Shown one piece after another: positions 1 to 8,597 of a DNA stretch of 31,585 nt. Numbering within the stretch: the first letter of the stretch is position 1; each line of letters starts with the position of its first letter. Where the stretch lies: assembly GCA_032358255.1 (NCBI GenBank), contig JAULBX010028105.1, positions 1-31,585 of the forward strand. Reading direction: 5' to 3'. The translations under genes and the position numbers were made by a program. The notes under the pieces are model-generated. The model saw only the letters and a list, made by a program, of their open reading frames with translations, was not told the origin of the DNA and searched no databases. The DNA is from Heterotrichella gracilis (Eukaryota; Sar; Xanthophyceae; Tribonematales; Xanthonemataceae).

Positions 1-583
1 GTTATGCAACTAACCAGCTCACCTGGCAGTTGGTGTACCGCCCTCGCGGTTGCCCACCCAGCAACCCACGATAGTCAGACTGGGGATAGACAGACAGTAA
101 CGCATAGAGCAGCAAGCGAGCACCACCCAACGAACAGCGAGGGACAGGCGCAAGCATACGTAGTGAACTCGAGTCACTGTGCACCTAGCGAGTCGGAAAA
201 CGCAAACACGCCCACGGGTTGGGTGCAAACACGTCAGAAAGCGCGTGCATGCACCCGCCTGCGAGCACGGTGGTTATAAGCTTTCGACAGACTGCGCCAT
301 CGGTGGGATACGGCAGGGTGTTCGAGGAGACGTGGGACAACGTGATACGCCCCCCCTCCCCCGCGCGCCGCGCGAAGCGCGGTGCGTTGTTCCCTCTGGG
401 CAACCCAGGGGGCGTGCGATTGTCGTCCCTCGGAGGTGCTGCGTTCAGGTGACGCTGCCCCGGGGACGGTGGCTGTCGGTTGCGGGGACGGGGCCCACGG
501 AGTTGGGGCCCCGAGCGCCGGCAGGCGCCTATACGAGTTGTATGCATGCATGAACCTAATTGTATGCATGCATGTACTTTACA

Positions 584-614
584 CTGGGATGCGTTGAACG
601 AGAACGCATCCCAG
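584..614. repeat. Perfect inverted repeat, 12-bp arms, 7-nt loop
   Basis: CTGGGATGCGTT (584-595) is followed after seven bases by its exact reverse complement AACGCATCCCAG (603-614). The left arm and its flank (about 573-598) resemble 1400-1425 (TGTACTTTACC.GGG.ATGCGTTGA), so this may be part of a dispersed repeat. I see no known element ends. Confidence 0.6.
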
Positions 615-775
615 CGAGCTGGGACCATTACTACCAGCCCCCTTGCACTGGTGACCTCTGGCCCCCAGTGATCCTAGCTTCCTATGGCCCACCACAGCCT
701 GCAGGTTTGAAAAAACTTGTGTGAGTGCTCCAGGTCCGAATCAGCAACGTGTCTCCCAATCGACATATAATATAT

Positions 776-784
776 TATAAAAGG
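776..784 (+). promoter_or_regulatory. TATA-box-like site
   Basis: TATAAAAGG matches a strong TATA consensus and sits in a short AT-rich island (764-784). No plus-strand coding region that I can support follows it, so its role is unknown. Confidence 0.25.
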
Positions 785-1179
785 GCCTGGCATGCATTTT
801 AGCGGAATTCGCAGCGGAGCGCAGCCTAGCCCTTGCAGGGCATGACCGCAAGCTTTGCACCTAGCCCCTTGCCAACTTGCCTTCGCCGAGGGAAAGGGGA
901 AGGTGGCGGGGGCTGCCAATGCAGGCCCACACACCCCACAACACGCGTTCTCCCGCACCACAATTGGCACCGTGCAATTGCACCCATAATGGGCTGGGCA
1001 ATGATTGCTGATCATAGAGCCAATGAGGGCGCGTTTCGTTTGTGGCTGGTTGGACATTCACTTGAGCAGGTACTGCTGCATCACTAATTGTCCCACATGA
1101 ATTATTCTAGGCTTGTGGCGTGTAACAAACCGCATGTTCCTAAGACAGGTGGTGCACAACACCTCAAACAACAATTCCA

Positions 1180-4100
1180 TCATCGCCCCTTCTTTTTTTC
1201 CACATACTCCTTGACCACCTTGAGCGCCTGGTCCCTGCACTCCACCACCTTGCGGCAGCACCTGGGGCACACATGCTGCTTGCACTCCTCCTCAGTCTTC
1301 CATCCCAGGCTGCAGTCCCCGCACGCGCTCTCAGACACGTGGTGCACCAAGTGGACCTGGGGCACAAGGGGAATTAACGAATGGGATGGGGTCACAAATG
1401 TACTTTACCAGGGGAATGCGTTGAGATCTACTGAATATAATTACAGAGAAAAACCTTATATGTGCGCATGCTCACACTTGTGAGGAACCAGGGTAGGGCT
1501 CATGTACTGTAATGTAATGCAGGGTAGGGCTAAATAAGATAATACAGTCATTAACTGTCAACTTTATCAAAAATGTTTTGTTAACTCTTTATATATATTT
1601 ATTGTCGTTAATTTACTAGTGTATAATCAACTAGGTCATTAATAATCTGCTGGAATACATGTAAATGCGTAGTCCGTGCAATCCCTGTGCTCTCTGATGG
1701 GTTGTGCGCCAAAGTGGACCTGGAACAGGGGGCAAATACGAGGATCGTGGGTTCTTTAGGGATCCCAAAGCTATGCAACATGCGCAGTTGTTAATTGCTC
1801 TATCTAGACCAGTAATGCTGCAAGCAATGTGCGGCACCAGCTCCGTCCCATCATGGCTATGGGCCTCTCTCACCTCCCCTGCTTGACCAAAGCTGACCCC
1901 GTGCTCCACAATGAATGGCCACAGGTTGTAGGTCATTGGGAAGGGGCGCCACACCTTCCTGCAGGACCAGGGTGGCGGATAAGGGTTTAGCGTAGGGTGT
2001 GGGGTATGCGTTAGGGCCAGAGGTGCATACCACGGTTGTGGCTGTGAGGCAAGGTTTACAGTGTTTCAAATGTCAAAATTCACCAAAAGTGGTGAATGTA
2101 TACATAAAATATAAGAATCAACGATTACTGCCCTCCCGTACAGCTATCACAACGTTTTCAACAACTCGTCTCGCACCTGTAGATGTCGTTCAGAAAGCCC
2201 TGTTCTTGGAACCAGGGGTCATACCCGTCACGCAGGATCTGCAATGGCACGGGGTGCAATGTGAGAGCTGCACCCCACAGCCATTTGATCACACCCAAGT
2301 GTGTGCATTCGCCAGGTGTACGCAATGAAATGCTCTGTGTCGTGCACCCAACCCCGCATATTGTTCGGCCCAACATGCTGCGCCTGTGCGCACATAATGC
2401 GCTGGCACGAACAATGTCTTTGGCAGATGTACCAGACTGGGCGGCATCAGCTCGTGTTTGAGGGTTTGGCTTGTAGAGAGGCAAGGATGGCGGCCTACCC
2501 ATCCCAAGGGCTGGTGTGGTTGTCGCACAACGTGCAGTGCTGCGGTGGCGGCTGTGGGAAACTCTGGGTACCCTAAAACACGATACAACATTCCACCTGT
2601 AGGGAATGCCCCCCAGACCACACACCCACACCCACCCGCCACCACGCCCACGCCACTTTACCCAAACCCTATCTGGTTGAGCCTGCCAAAGGCTCCACCA
2701 CCACCACCACAGCCACGCTGGTCCCCACCACCACCACCAACCACATGCACTAGCACCTTGTTGACACTGTCAAAGGTGGTCCTTTTCGGCCCACCACCAC
2801 CACCACCACCACCACCACTCTCCTCCCTCCCCCTTCCACCCACCATCCAAACCCCTCACCTGGTTGAATCTCTCAAAGGTGGTCTTGCTGGGCTCAATCA
2901 CCACCACGCCAGCATTGAAGGTGTCTAGGTGCGCTCCATTGCCTGTTTGGAAGCCATAGTCTGGGGCAGCGGAGAGTTCGGGGTAGTCAAAGAGTGCATC
3001 GGCGTTGTTCCAGGCAAACACGTCGGGGTCGAGGGCCACCACCTGGGGATTTGGGGATGGGATGGGGATAAGGTGGGCAAGTGGGGTTCCATGCAACACA
3101 TGTGGGTTTAGGGTTTGACTGACGATCCTCGAGGTAGTTGCCCTTGACCCTAAAACCCTAAACCCTAAACCTAAACGTCTGCAGAGGGACACGGGAGGGA
3201 GCTTGGAGGGGGTGGGCGTGCAGTGGATGAGAGGCAAGCGTGGTAGGCAGGGATGGGAACCCGTGGTTGGGGTTGGAAGGGGTGGACCCTGAAACCCTAA
3301 ACCCTGCCCAGACCTGCTGACCACATATTGTCGTACTGGGTGAGCGACCCTAGAACCCTAAAGCCCTACAACCCTCAAACACTACCCCACACCTTGTCGT
3401 ACTGCGTGAGCGACCAGGCCAGCAGCTTGTTCCACGCCTTCTTCCAGTACCAGTTCTGGTCGATGGCGGGCTGGGTGATGTTGCCGACCACGCTGACGTC
3501 CACCCCTTGCTCCAGAAACCACTGGGGGTACCGGAACACAGTCACGTTCAGCGCGGCAAAAGCATCCTGCTCCTTTTCCGTCCAGGGCCCCTCCCAAATG
3601 ATCCCCACGTCGTATGGCGTTTGGGGCCACGTGCTGCGCATGCACTGGGCGGACGCCAGGATGATCTCCCAGTACTGGTTGTTGGCGTGGCCGGGGTACC
3701 TGTCTGGGTAGGGGTTTTCGGTGACCCCGAGCGTGGCCATGAAGATGTAGGCGCCCTTGTGGGGCGGGGGGGCGCCCCAGTGGCCATGGGGGCCTGGCGG
3801 GATCTGAGGCAAAGGGTTGGCGTGGGTCAGTGATGGTGCAATGGCTGTGTGTGTGCTGGATAGTATCCTACCGGCCAGTGTGGTCTAGAGGGGTGCAAAG
3901 GAGACTGAGGTTGCCACCCCCGCCCCAACTTGGCCTGGCGGGATCTGAGGAGGGAGGGGCAGGTCACTGGTGTAAAATTGGCCCCTGTGACATTGGGTTC
4001 CCCAGTCTGGGTTGTCTTGCAAACAAGGCGTGTGGTGGCGTCCATCCCACGAGGCCTACCCTTGACTGTGGTCTGGAGAGGGGGTTGCAAACTGTGGTTC

Positions 4101-4635
4101 AGACCGCCACAGTGATCTGGAGTTGGTGCCTCCAAATGACCTAGAGGGCGTGGTGCTGTGCCCTTGATGGCGTGCTACTGCGAGCTTAGTGAGAAAGCAG
4201 GTGGCCTAGCCTTGCAAGGCCTACACTGCAGGCTACAGTGAAGCCACCGTGTATGAACCAAACTTTGGACAGGTTCACAACGCCCCCCATGCATATGCAC
4301 ACTGCCTGGGACAGGAGTAGTGCAGCCATACCCCCACCTGTAGGTACGCCCTGCCAGGACAGCAGCGAGTAAACTGCCCACACTGGATGGATGCGCTCAC
4401 GGCGTTATGACAACAGTTTCGCAGGCAGAGTGCAAGTGCATGCATGCAGTGCGTCGCTCCTTTGCCAGAGCCTGCACCCTACCTCCACAGGGATGTGGGC
4501 GCTCCTCCCTTTGCCTTTATGTCCCTTGAGGTGGTGGTGCGAGCCGTCCCCGCTCCACGCCACCCCCACCAGCGCTGCTAGCACCAGGGCCCGCCACCAG
4601 CCAGTGCCATGGTGGTGCGCCATGGGTGTGCACAT
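1180..4635 (-). CDS. Secreted glycosyltransferase family 8 protein (glycogenin/PGSIP-like)
   Basis: Six exons on the minus strand: 4635-4483, 3803-3393, 3042-2860, 2238-2177, 1958-1874, 1356-1180, giving 356 aa with all junctions in frame and GT..AG introns. Residues 1-30 form a signal peptide or anchor (hydrophobic RALVLAALVGVAW). The GT8 fold follows: YIFMATLGVTENPY near the start, SLTQYDKVVALDPDVF with the metal-binding DxD at 193-195 (DPD), FNAGVVVIEP from about 230, and EQGFLNDIY at 261-269, where the family has D/EQGxLN. GT8 enzymes transfer sugar from nucleotide sugars with retention of configuration; acceptor and sugar cannot be told here. Likely site is the secretory pathway. The last exon (299-356) is unusual: six cysteines in a charged tail ending KKGR. 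The gene is divergent to the GT34 gene. Its introns hold several decayed copies of its own exon edges. The start is the first in-frame ATG; ATG at 4623 is an alternative. Confidence 0.85.
1671..1731 (-). repeat. Decayed copy of the GT8 last-exon acceptor edge
   Basis: This intron segment resembles the functional acceptor and start of the last exon at about 1313-1374. The core AAGTGGACCTGG is shared, with recognisable flanks on both sides (GTGCTCTCTGATGGG against GCGCTCTCAGACACG). It lies in the intron just upstream of the real exon. Confidence 0.6.
2670..2893 (-). repeat. Three copies of a GT8 exon 3 donor edge
   Basis: The functional exon end and donor lie at 2857-2893. A copy at 2754-2790 matches 29 of 37 positions, and a weaker one at 2670-2692 matches 17 of 23. 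Both lie in the intron beyond the donor. They are separated by CCA/CAC-rich simple sequence. Confidence 0.65.
2696..2818. repeat. CAC/CCA-rich simple repeats
   Basis: Blocks of CCACCA lie at about 2696-2711, 2726-2740 and 2791-2818, between the degenerate exon-edge copies in the GT8 intron. They make long poly-Pro and poly-Trp/Gly open frames that are not genes. Confidence 0.8.
3148..3303. repeat. Interstitial telomere-like CCCTAAA motifs
   Basis: ACCCTAAAACCCTAAACCC begins at about 3148 and GAAACCCTAAACCCTG at about 3290. They are short degenerate arrays of the plant-type telomere unit (CCCTAAA) inside a GT8 intron. Similar motifs recur at 3351-3375, 6600-6608, 7647-7665, 7976-7991, 8215-8432, 11368-11400, 21040-21051, 21510-21529, 29752-29774 and 29936-29951. 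Confidence 0.75.
3328..3415 (-). repeat. Copy of GT8 exon 2 donor edge, with telomere-like spacer
   Basis: The 22 bases at 3328-3349 match the exon 2 end at 3394-3415 in 21 of 22 positions. The copy has lost the GT donor. Between the two lies CCTAGAACCCTAAAGCCC and similar telomere-like sequence. Confidence 0.75.
3932..3950 (-). repeat. Exact copy of GT8 exon 2 acceptor edge
   Basis: These 19 bases are identical to 3791-3809, which carries the functional acceptor AG and the first 13 bases of exon 2. The copy lies 141 bp upstream in the intron and keeps the AG. Confidence 0.75.
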
Positions 4636-5178
4636 TCAGTTCACCCACGCCGCCGCGCGGCAGATATACTGGGAGTGGTGCAAGGGGAATGGGGTGGTGC
4701 ACGTCCTGTCGAAAGTCAATGCGGTGAAGGCCTCTGTATGCGTTGAAAAAGGAAACATTTTCAAGTGCACTCACCTGTCCGCAGGGCATTGTTCACCACG
4801 CCAACTGTTCAAAAACTGCACTGGCCGTCTTGTTCACTGCTTGTGTTCACACCATTGATTGGTTTGTCTTGGCTATTTATCTACAAGTCACTCCCACGCA
4901 TATAAACACACGACGCTCCCCCGGATTGCTGCTACAGTAATACAGCAGTTGGCTGTTGACCAGCTTCTTAGCCACCACCTTGGGTGTCAACAACGCAACT
5001 TCTAAGGGCTTAGCCTACAGGCGCTAGCTACGGGAGTTACCTCAGGGGCTACCTGTACTGCAGGGCTGCTATAGACAGGCTACCTACTAGGTGCAGTTCT
5101 TGGACACGATCAGGTGGCAGCTAAGCTGTGTGGGACAGCGGTGTTGCGGTCAAAGCGTTGAACGTGTGTGGGGACGAT
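4636..5178. promoter_or_regulatory. Divergent intergenic region with back-to-back TATA-like sites
   Basis: This 543-bp region separates the start codons of the GT8 (-) and GT34 (+) genes. TATAAAC on the plus strand (4901-4907) and ATAAATA on the minus strand (4874-4880) stand about 20 bp apart, about 270 and 240 bases from the respective ATGs. A shared promoter is plausible. I see no other motif. Confidence 0.35.
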
Positions 5179-8100
5179 ATGGGGAGGGGTGGGGCGGCCT
5201 TGAGAGGTACGTGGATGCCCATCGCCGTGCACAATGTCTGCAGATGCCGCATGGTATACATCCAGATCCCATGGGGAGTCCCCGCATCCCTGAGCAATGC
5301 AACTACCATCCTCATGCTGTCTGCAAAAGCTGCCAGTGATTGAAGACCCTCTTCAGGAGCCTACACGTGCATATTCCTGGCAACAGCACTGCATTGGGCA
5401 ACTGCTAGCGAGCCCAAGTCGGATCAAGGGGCCAAGCATGACACCAGCAGCAGCAGCAACAGCAACAGCACTGACAGCCTCATGCCACACTCCCCGCTGG
5501 CTCACGACCACCACAAGACGGCCTACGCCTTGCACCCGCACCTCGAGCACAGGCTGCTGATCGTCACCGCGCTGCCCACCAACCTGTGTGAGACCAACAT
5601 GGGCAGCTACATGTTCAACCTGGCGGTGCAAAACAAGCTGGACTATGCCAGGTGGGTAGACTGTGATACATATTTTGCAGGCACAGCAATACTAGTACTG
5701 CTGCTGACTAGGTAGAAGCTGTAGTTGGGCAACTAGTGCAGTGTTGACTACGCCAGGTGGGTGGGACTAGCTTGCAGGCACAGCAATACTAATACTGCTG
5801 GTGGTTAGACAGGAGCTGTAGGTGGCCAGCTATGGCTCTGGTGACGCACCCAGCGCTGCCCAACTATCTAGATAGTGCTGCAGCTCACTACCTAGGCAGC
5901 AGCCGTGTGTGGGGGTTTGGGGGCAAGAACACAGGTTGAGAGGTTTGGGGGGCAACAGGACGCCTTTCACCCCCCACCCGTCCACCCACCTGGCCACCCG
6001 CCCAGGCTGCACGGCAATGACTTAACGGCACACACGGCACACAAGCCCACCTCCCTCCCACCCACCACCCACCCTGCCCGCTCCCCCCCCCCCCCCGCCC
6101 AGGTTGCACGGCTACCACTTCTGGTACACCAATCGCACCGTGCTCTCACCAATGTTGCTTAAATATACATACACCCAGATATGGGGGTCTTAGGGTCTCG
6201 GGACCCCTTTTAACCCCCACCATACGGGAGCACTAGGACCTGTTATTATCTTATTACCCCTGTCCCCACCCGTCCGCCCCCCCTGCCCCCCCCCCCCGCC
6301 CACCCACCACCCATCCCCCACCCGCCCAGGCTGCACGGCTACCACTTCTGGTACACCAGCGGCACAGTGAACGGGTCGGTGGTTGGGTCCTGGAACAAGG
6401 TGGCGCTGCTCAAGATGCTGGCTGACCAGCAGCAGTACCCCTGGATAATGTGGGTGGACGCGGACGCGTTCTTCCTGAACATGCGGCAGCAGATACCCTT
6501 TGAGACCTTTGAGGGCAAGGACCTGGTCATCTGGGGGGACGAGGACAAGTTCTACAACAAGAAGGACTGCATACAGGGTGCGTGCAGGCAGGCAAACCCT
6601 GGTTTAAACCCTAAATACTGCACACACCCCTGCACCATGCAGGGGGCAATAGGTGACTAGTGCAACCAGATTGCGACTTGTCTTCTTGTTGGATATCTGC
6701 ATACAGGGTGCACGTGGTGGTTGCAGCTGCTTGTAAATGCTTACTTGCGGTCAACGTAGTTGATTCAACAACTCAATAAATAACAAACATTGATTCACGT
6801 ACATGGTGCATTATTGGAGTTTATTATCATGAGCGCCAAGTGCACTGGGTGGGTGCCATGTGTTTCTAAACCCTAGGCATGCCCCCCAAGGTGTCCTGGC
6901 TGCGTGGTAGACCGCAAACCCTAGACGTGGTTTGGTGTCCCATCAAATCGTTGTGGTTTGCTCCTGCAGGGTGGAATGGGGGGGTGCTGCTCATTCGCAA
7001 CACCGACTGGGGGCGCTCCATGCTGTCTGAGCTGGCGGATCTGGGCACCAACTGGAAGGAGAGGCACGAGCTACACGAGGTGGGGACGGGGTGTAAATTT
7101 ACAGCGGATTTTGGTAGGGGAGTGTTAGGGTTGAATAGGAGGTATGATCCTGCTGCGCAGCACCAACTGGAAGGAGAGGCACGAGCTACACGAGGTGGGG
7201 ATAGGGTTTAATTCAATGGGGGTTTGGGTGGGATTTGGGTAGGTGTGGGATTCTGAGGTTTTGATTGGAGGTATGATCCTGCTGGGTTTGGCAAGGATGG
7301 GTGGTCCTGCTGTGCAACACCACGTGGACCCTTTATGATGCTCTTGGAGCTGGCGGATCTGTCCAAGTCTGGGGACAGATTGGAAGGACAGGCTCGGGCT
7401 TCACCTGGACTGGGTTTGGACGGGTTCAAGGATGTTTTTGTGTAGGGTTTGGGTAGGGTTTGGACAGGGTCGTGAAAGGATTGGAAAGGATTTGGGCAGG
7501 GAATAGAGGTAGGATCATTCTTAGCAACGCCAACTGGTTGCCCTAACCCCTAAAGCTAAAGCACTTTCTGCTTGGCAGGACATGCATCGGAAGCTGGGCC
7601 CAGATGCGCCCCCTTTTGGAATAGTCATGGAGGAGCAGCTCGGCCTTAAACCCTAAACCCTAATATCCCTTTATACCTCGCAGGAGATGCGTCGGGAGCT
7701 GGGCCCGGACGCGCCCCCCTTCGGGATCGTCATGGAGGAGCAGCTGGGCCTGGTGTACCTCGCCTCCAAGCACCCCGAGTGGCGGGACAAGATCCTGATG
7801 CAGAACTGGGGCGCCTGGGTGATGCACGCCTGGTGGCGCAACGTGCCGGTGGCCCCCGCCATGAACCTTAACATCTCGGGGGCGGTGTACGATTTCCCGC
7901 GTGACAGCCCCGTCACGGCGCTCATCATCCACTTTGCGGGATGCCAGTTCTGCCGACCGTCGGTGGTGAGTGGATTAGGGTTTAGGGTTTAGTTTTTTTT
8001 TGCTGCCCCTTGCAGGGAGGGACCGTAGAAGTAATGGCCAAAATTTGCCGCCGCTCTTGGGCAGGGTGTGTGTGGTGCCTGTGCGCATGCAATGATCAAT

Positions 8101-8597
8101 CCTCGTGCGGGTGATTGCCTAAACCTAATTCCCTACCCGCAAACTATATCATGACCTGATTGTGACCCCTCCTTGCAGACCAGCCAAGGGAGTCACCAGC
8201 GTGCGCATAATTATCTAAACCCTGGACCCTAATCCATAAACCTAAACCCTCGCGATGCCTCCTTGCAGGCCACCCAAGAGATCCAGTAGCGTGCGCATGA
8301 TTGCCTGAACCTTAAACCCTAATCCCATGAACCTAAACCCATGCGATCCCTCCTCGTAGGCCAGCCAAGACATCCACCAGCGTGCGTATGATCGCCTTAA
8401 ACCCTAGACCCTAATCCATAACCCTCAACCCTTGCGATCCCTCCTTGCAGGCCAGCCAAGACATCCATCAGTGTGCGCGTGACTACCTCCAAGCCTTTGC
8501 TGCAGCCTACAAGCTGTCAGCTGAGCTGCAAGGGATGGGTCCCCAGACGCAGCCATTTGATTGGGAGACGCCGCTTGCCCAGCTGAAATTCAAGTGA
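5179..8597 (+). CDS. Glycosyltransferase family 34 (GMA12/MNN10, xylosyltransferase-like)
   Basis: Six exons: 5179-5206, 5357-5651, 6330-6577, 6970-7079, 7684-7965, 8451-8597, giving 369 aa in frame to TGA. The first exon is inferred: ATG plus 28 bases to a GTACGT donor, which joins in phase to a hydrophobic stretch (AYTCIFLATALHWATA) that makes a signal peptide or anchor. The rest is well supported. GT34 features: LLIVTALPTNLCETN, RLHGYHFWYT at the exon 2/3 join, SWNKVALLKMLA, IMWVDADAFFLN with the DxD at 151-153, WNGGVLLIRNTDW, and IIHFAGCQFC near the C-terminus, matching the family's HF.GC..C. Known members are Golgi galactosyl-, mannosyl- or xylosyltransferases; the substrate here is unknown. 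A serine/asparagine-rich linker (CAG/AAC repeat) follows the signal region. Nearly every intron contains copies of the adjoining exon edge. The gene is divergent from the GT8 gene. Confidence 0.85.
5446..5472 (+). repeat. AGC/AAC microsatellite in coding sequence
   Basis: A run of AGC and AAC codons encodes a Ser/Asn linker after the signal region of the GT34 protein. Confidence 0.7.
5641..5835 (+). repeat. Tandem duplication of GT34 exon 2 donor edge
   Basis: The unit beginning GACTATGCCAGGTGGGT at 5641 is repeated from 5746 as GACTACGCCAGGTGGGT. It continues through GCAGGCACAGCAATACTA and the AGCTGTAG segment that follows, so roughly 95 bp is duplicated with small changes. The first unit holds the last 11 exon bases and the donor in use; the second is intronic and keeps an intact GT donor. 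Confidence 0.85.
5995..6142 (+). repeat. Two copies of GT34 exon 3 acceptor edge
   Basis: Bases 5995-6015 are identical (21/21) to 6319-6339, which spans the functional acceptor. Bases 6095-6142 match 6322-6369 in 43 of 48 positions and keep a pyrimidine tract, the AG and an open frame that would read RLHGYHFWYTNRTV. Both lie upstream of the real exon 3, and the second could serve as an alternative acceptor. Confidence 0.85.
6697..6711 (+). repeat. Copy of GT34 exon 3 donor edge
   Basis: CTGCATACAGGGTGC is identical to 6567-6581, the exon 3 end with its GT donor, and lies 130 bp into the intron. Confidence 0.55.
7161..7201 (+). repeat. Identical 41-bp copy of GT34 exon 4 donor edge
   Basis: Bases 7161-7201 equal 7046-7086 in 41 of 41 positions: 34 bases of exon 4 end plus the GTGGGGA donor. 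The copy is 115 bp downstream in the intron. Its identity, in non-coding sequence, implies a recent event or gene conversion. Confidence 0.9.
7308..7412 (+). repeat. Older decayed copy of GT34 exon 4
   Basis: This segment resembles a larger part of exon 4 (about 6984-7079): a stretch like GCAACACC, then GAGCTGGCGGATCTG shared exactly with 7029-7043, then TGGAAGGA and a degenerate GGCTCGGGCT. It has many substitutions and small indels. Confidence 0.6.
7575..7646 (+). repeat. 72-bp copy of GT34 exon 5 acceptor edge
   Basis: It aligns without gaps to 7680-7751 with about 62 of 72 identities. The AG acceptor and reading frame are kept; most differences are third-position changes, while three alter residues (E to D, R to H, E to K). 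Immediately after the homology the copy runs into TTAAACCCTAAACCC. Confidence 0.85.
8166..8487 (+). repeat. Four-unit ~90-bp tandem array of GT34 exon 6 acceptor edge
   Basis: Units with acceptor AGs ending at 8178, 8268, 8359 and 8450 are spaced 90, 91 and 91 bp. Each has CTCCTTGCAG or a variant, then about 35 bases like the exon 6 start (GCCAGCCAAGACATCC). The first three then pass into CCCTAAACCC-type sequence and degenerate AATCCATAAACC; only the last continues as the real exon. The second unit has an in-frame stop soon after the AG. Confidence 0.9.

Larger units (their letters stand above)
1..1179. other. No confident gene; repeats and a TATA-like site
   Basis: No reading frame here gives a recognisable protein or a coherent exon chain. 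The stretch 300-520 is very GC-rich. It holds a direct repeat of TGTATGCATGCATG (539-552 and 561-574), a perfect 12-bp hairpin (584-614) and a TATA-like box (776-784), listed separately. The right part would include the 3' untranslated region of the GT8 gene on the minus strand. It may also carry unrecognised transcripts. Confidence 0.5.

Noticed and set aside
185..628. Minus-strand 147-aa ORF
   Set aside because: High GC keeps several frames open here; the sequence is arginine/proline-rich with no domain, and overlapping frames are equally long.
2770..2856. Continuation of GT8 exon 3 into a poly-Trp stretch
   Set aside because: The frame stays open only because of the CAC repeat. The donor at 2859 and the family match to EQGFLN in the next exon show that this is intron.
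2458..2928. Plus-strand proline-rich 156-aa ORF
   Set aside because: It is made of CAC/CCA repeats on the antisense strand of GT8 introns and exon; no start context or domain.
3148..3170. True telomere or chromosome end
   Set aside because: The motifs are short, degenerate, in both orientations and inside introns, so they are interstitial.
8166..8487. CRISPR-like or minisatellite array
   Set aside because: Spacing is regular, but the units are copies of a splice acceptor with variable telomere-like fill, in a eukaryotic intron.
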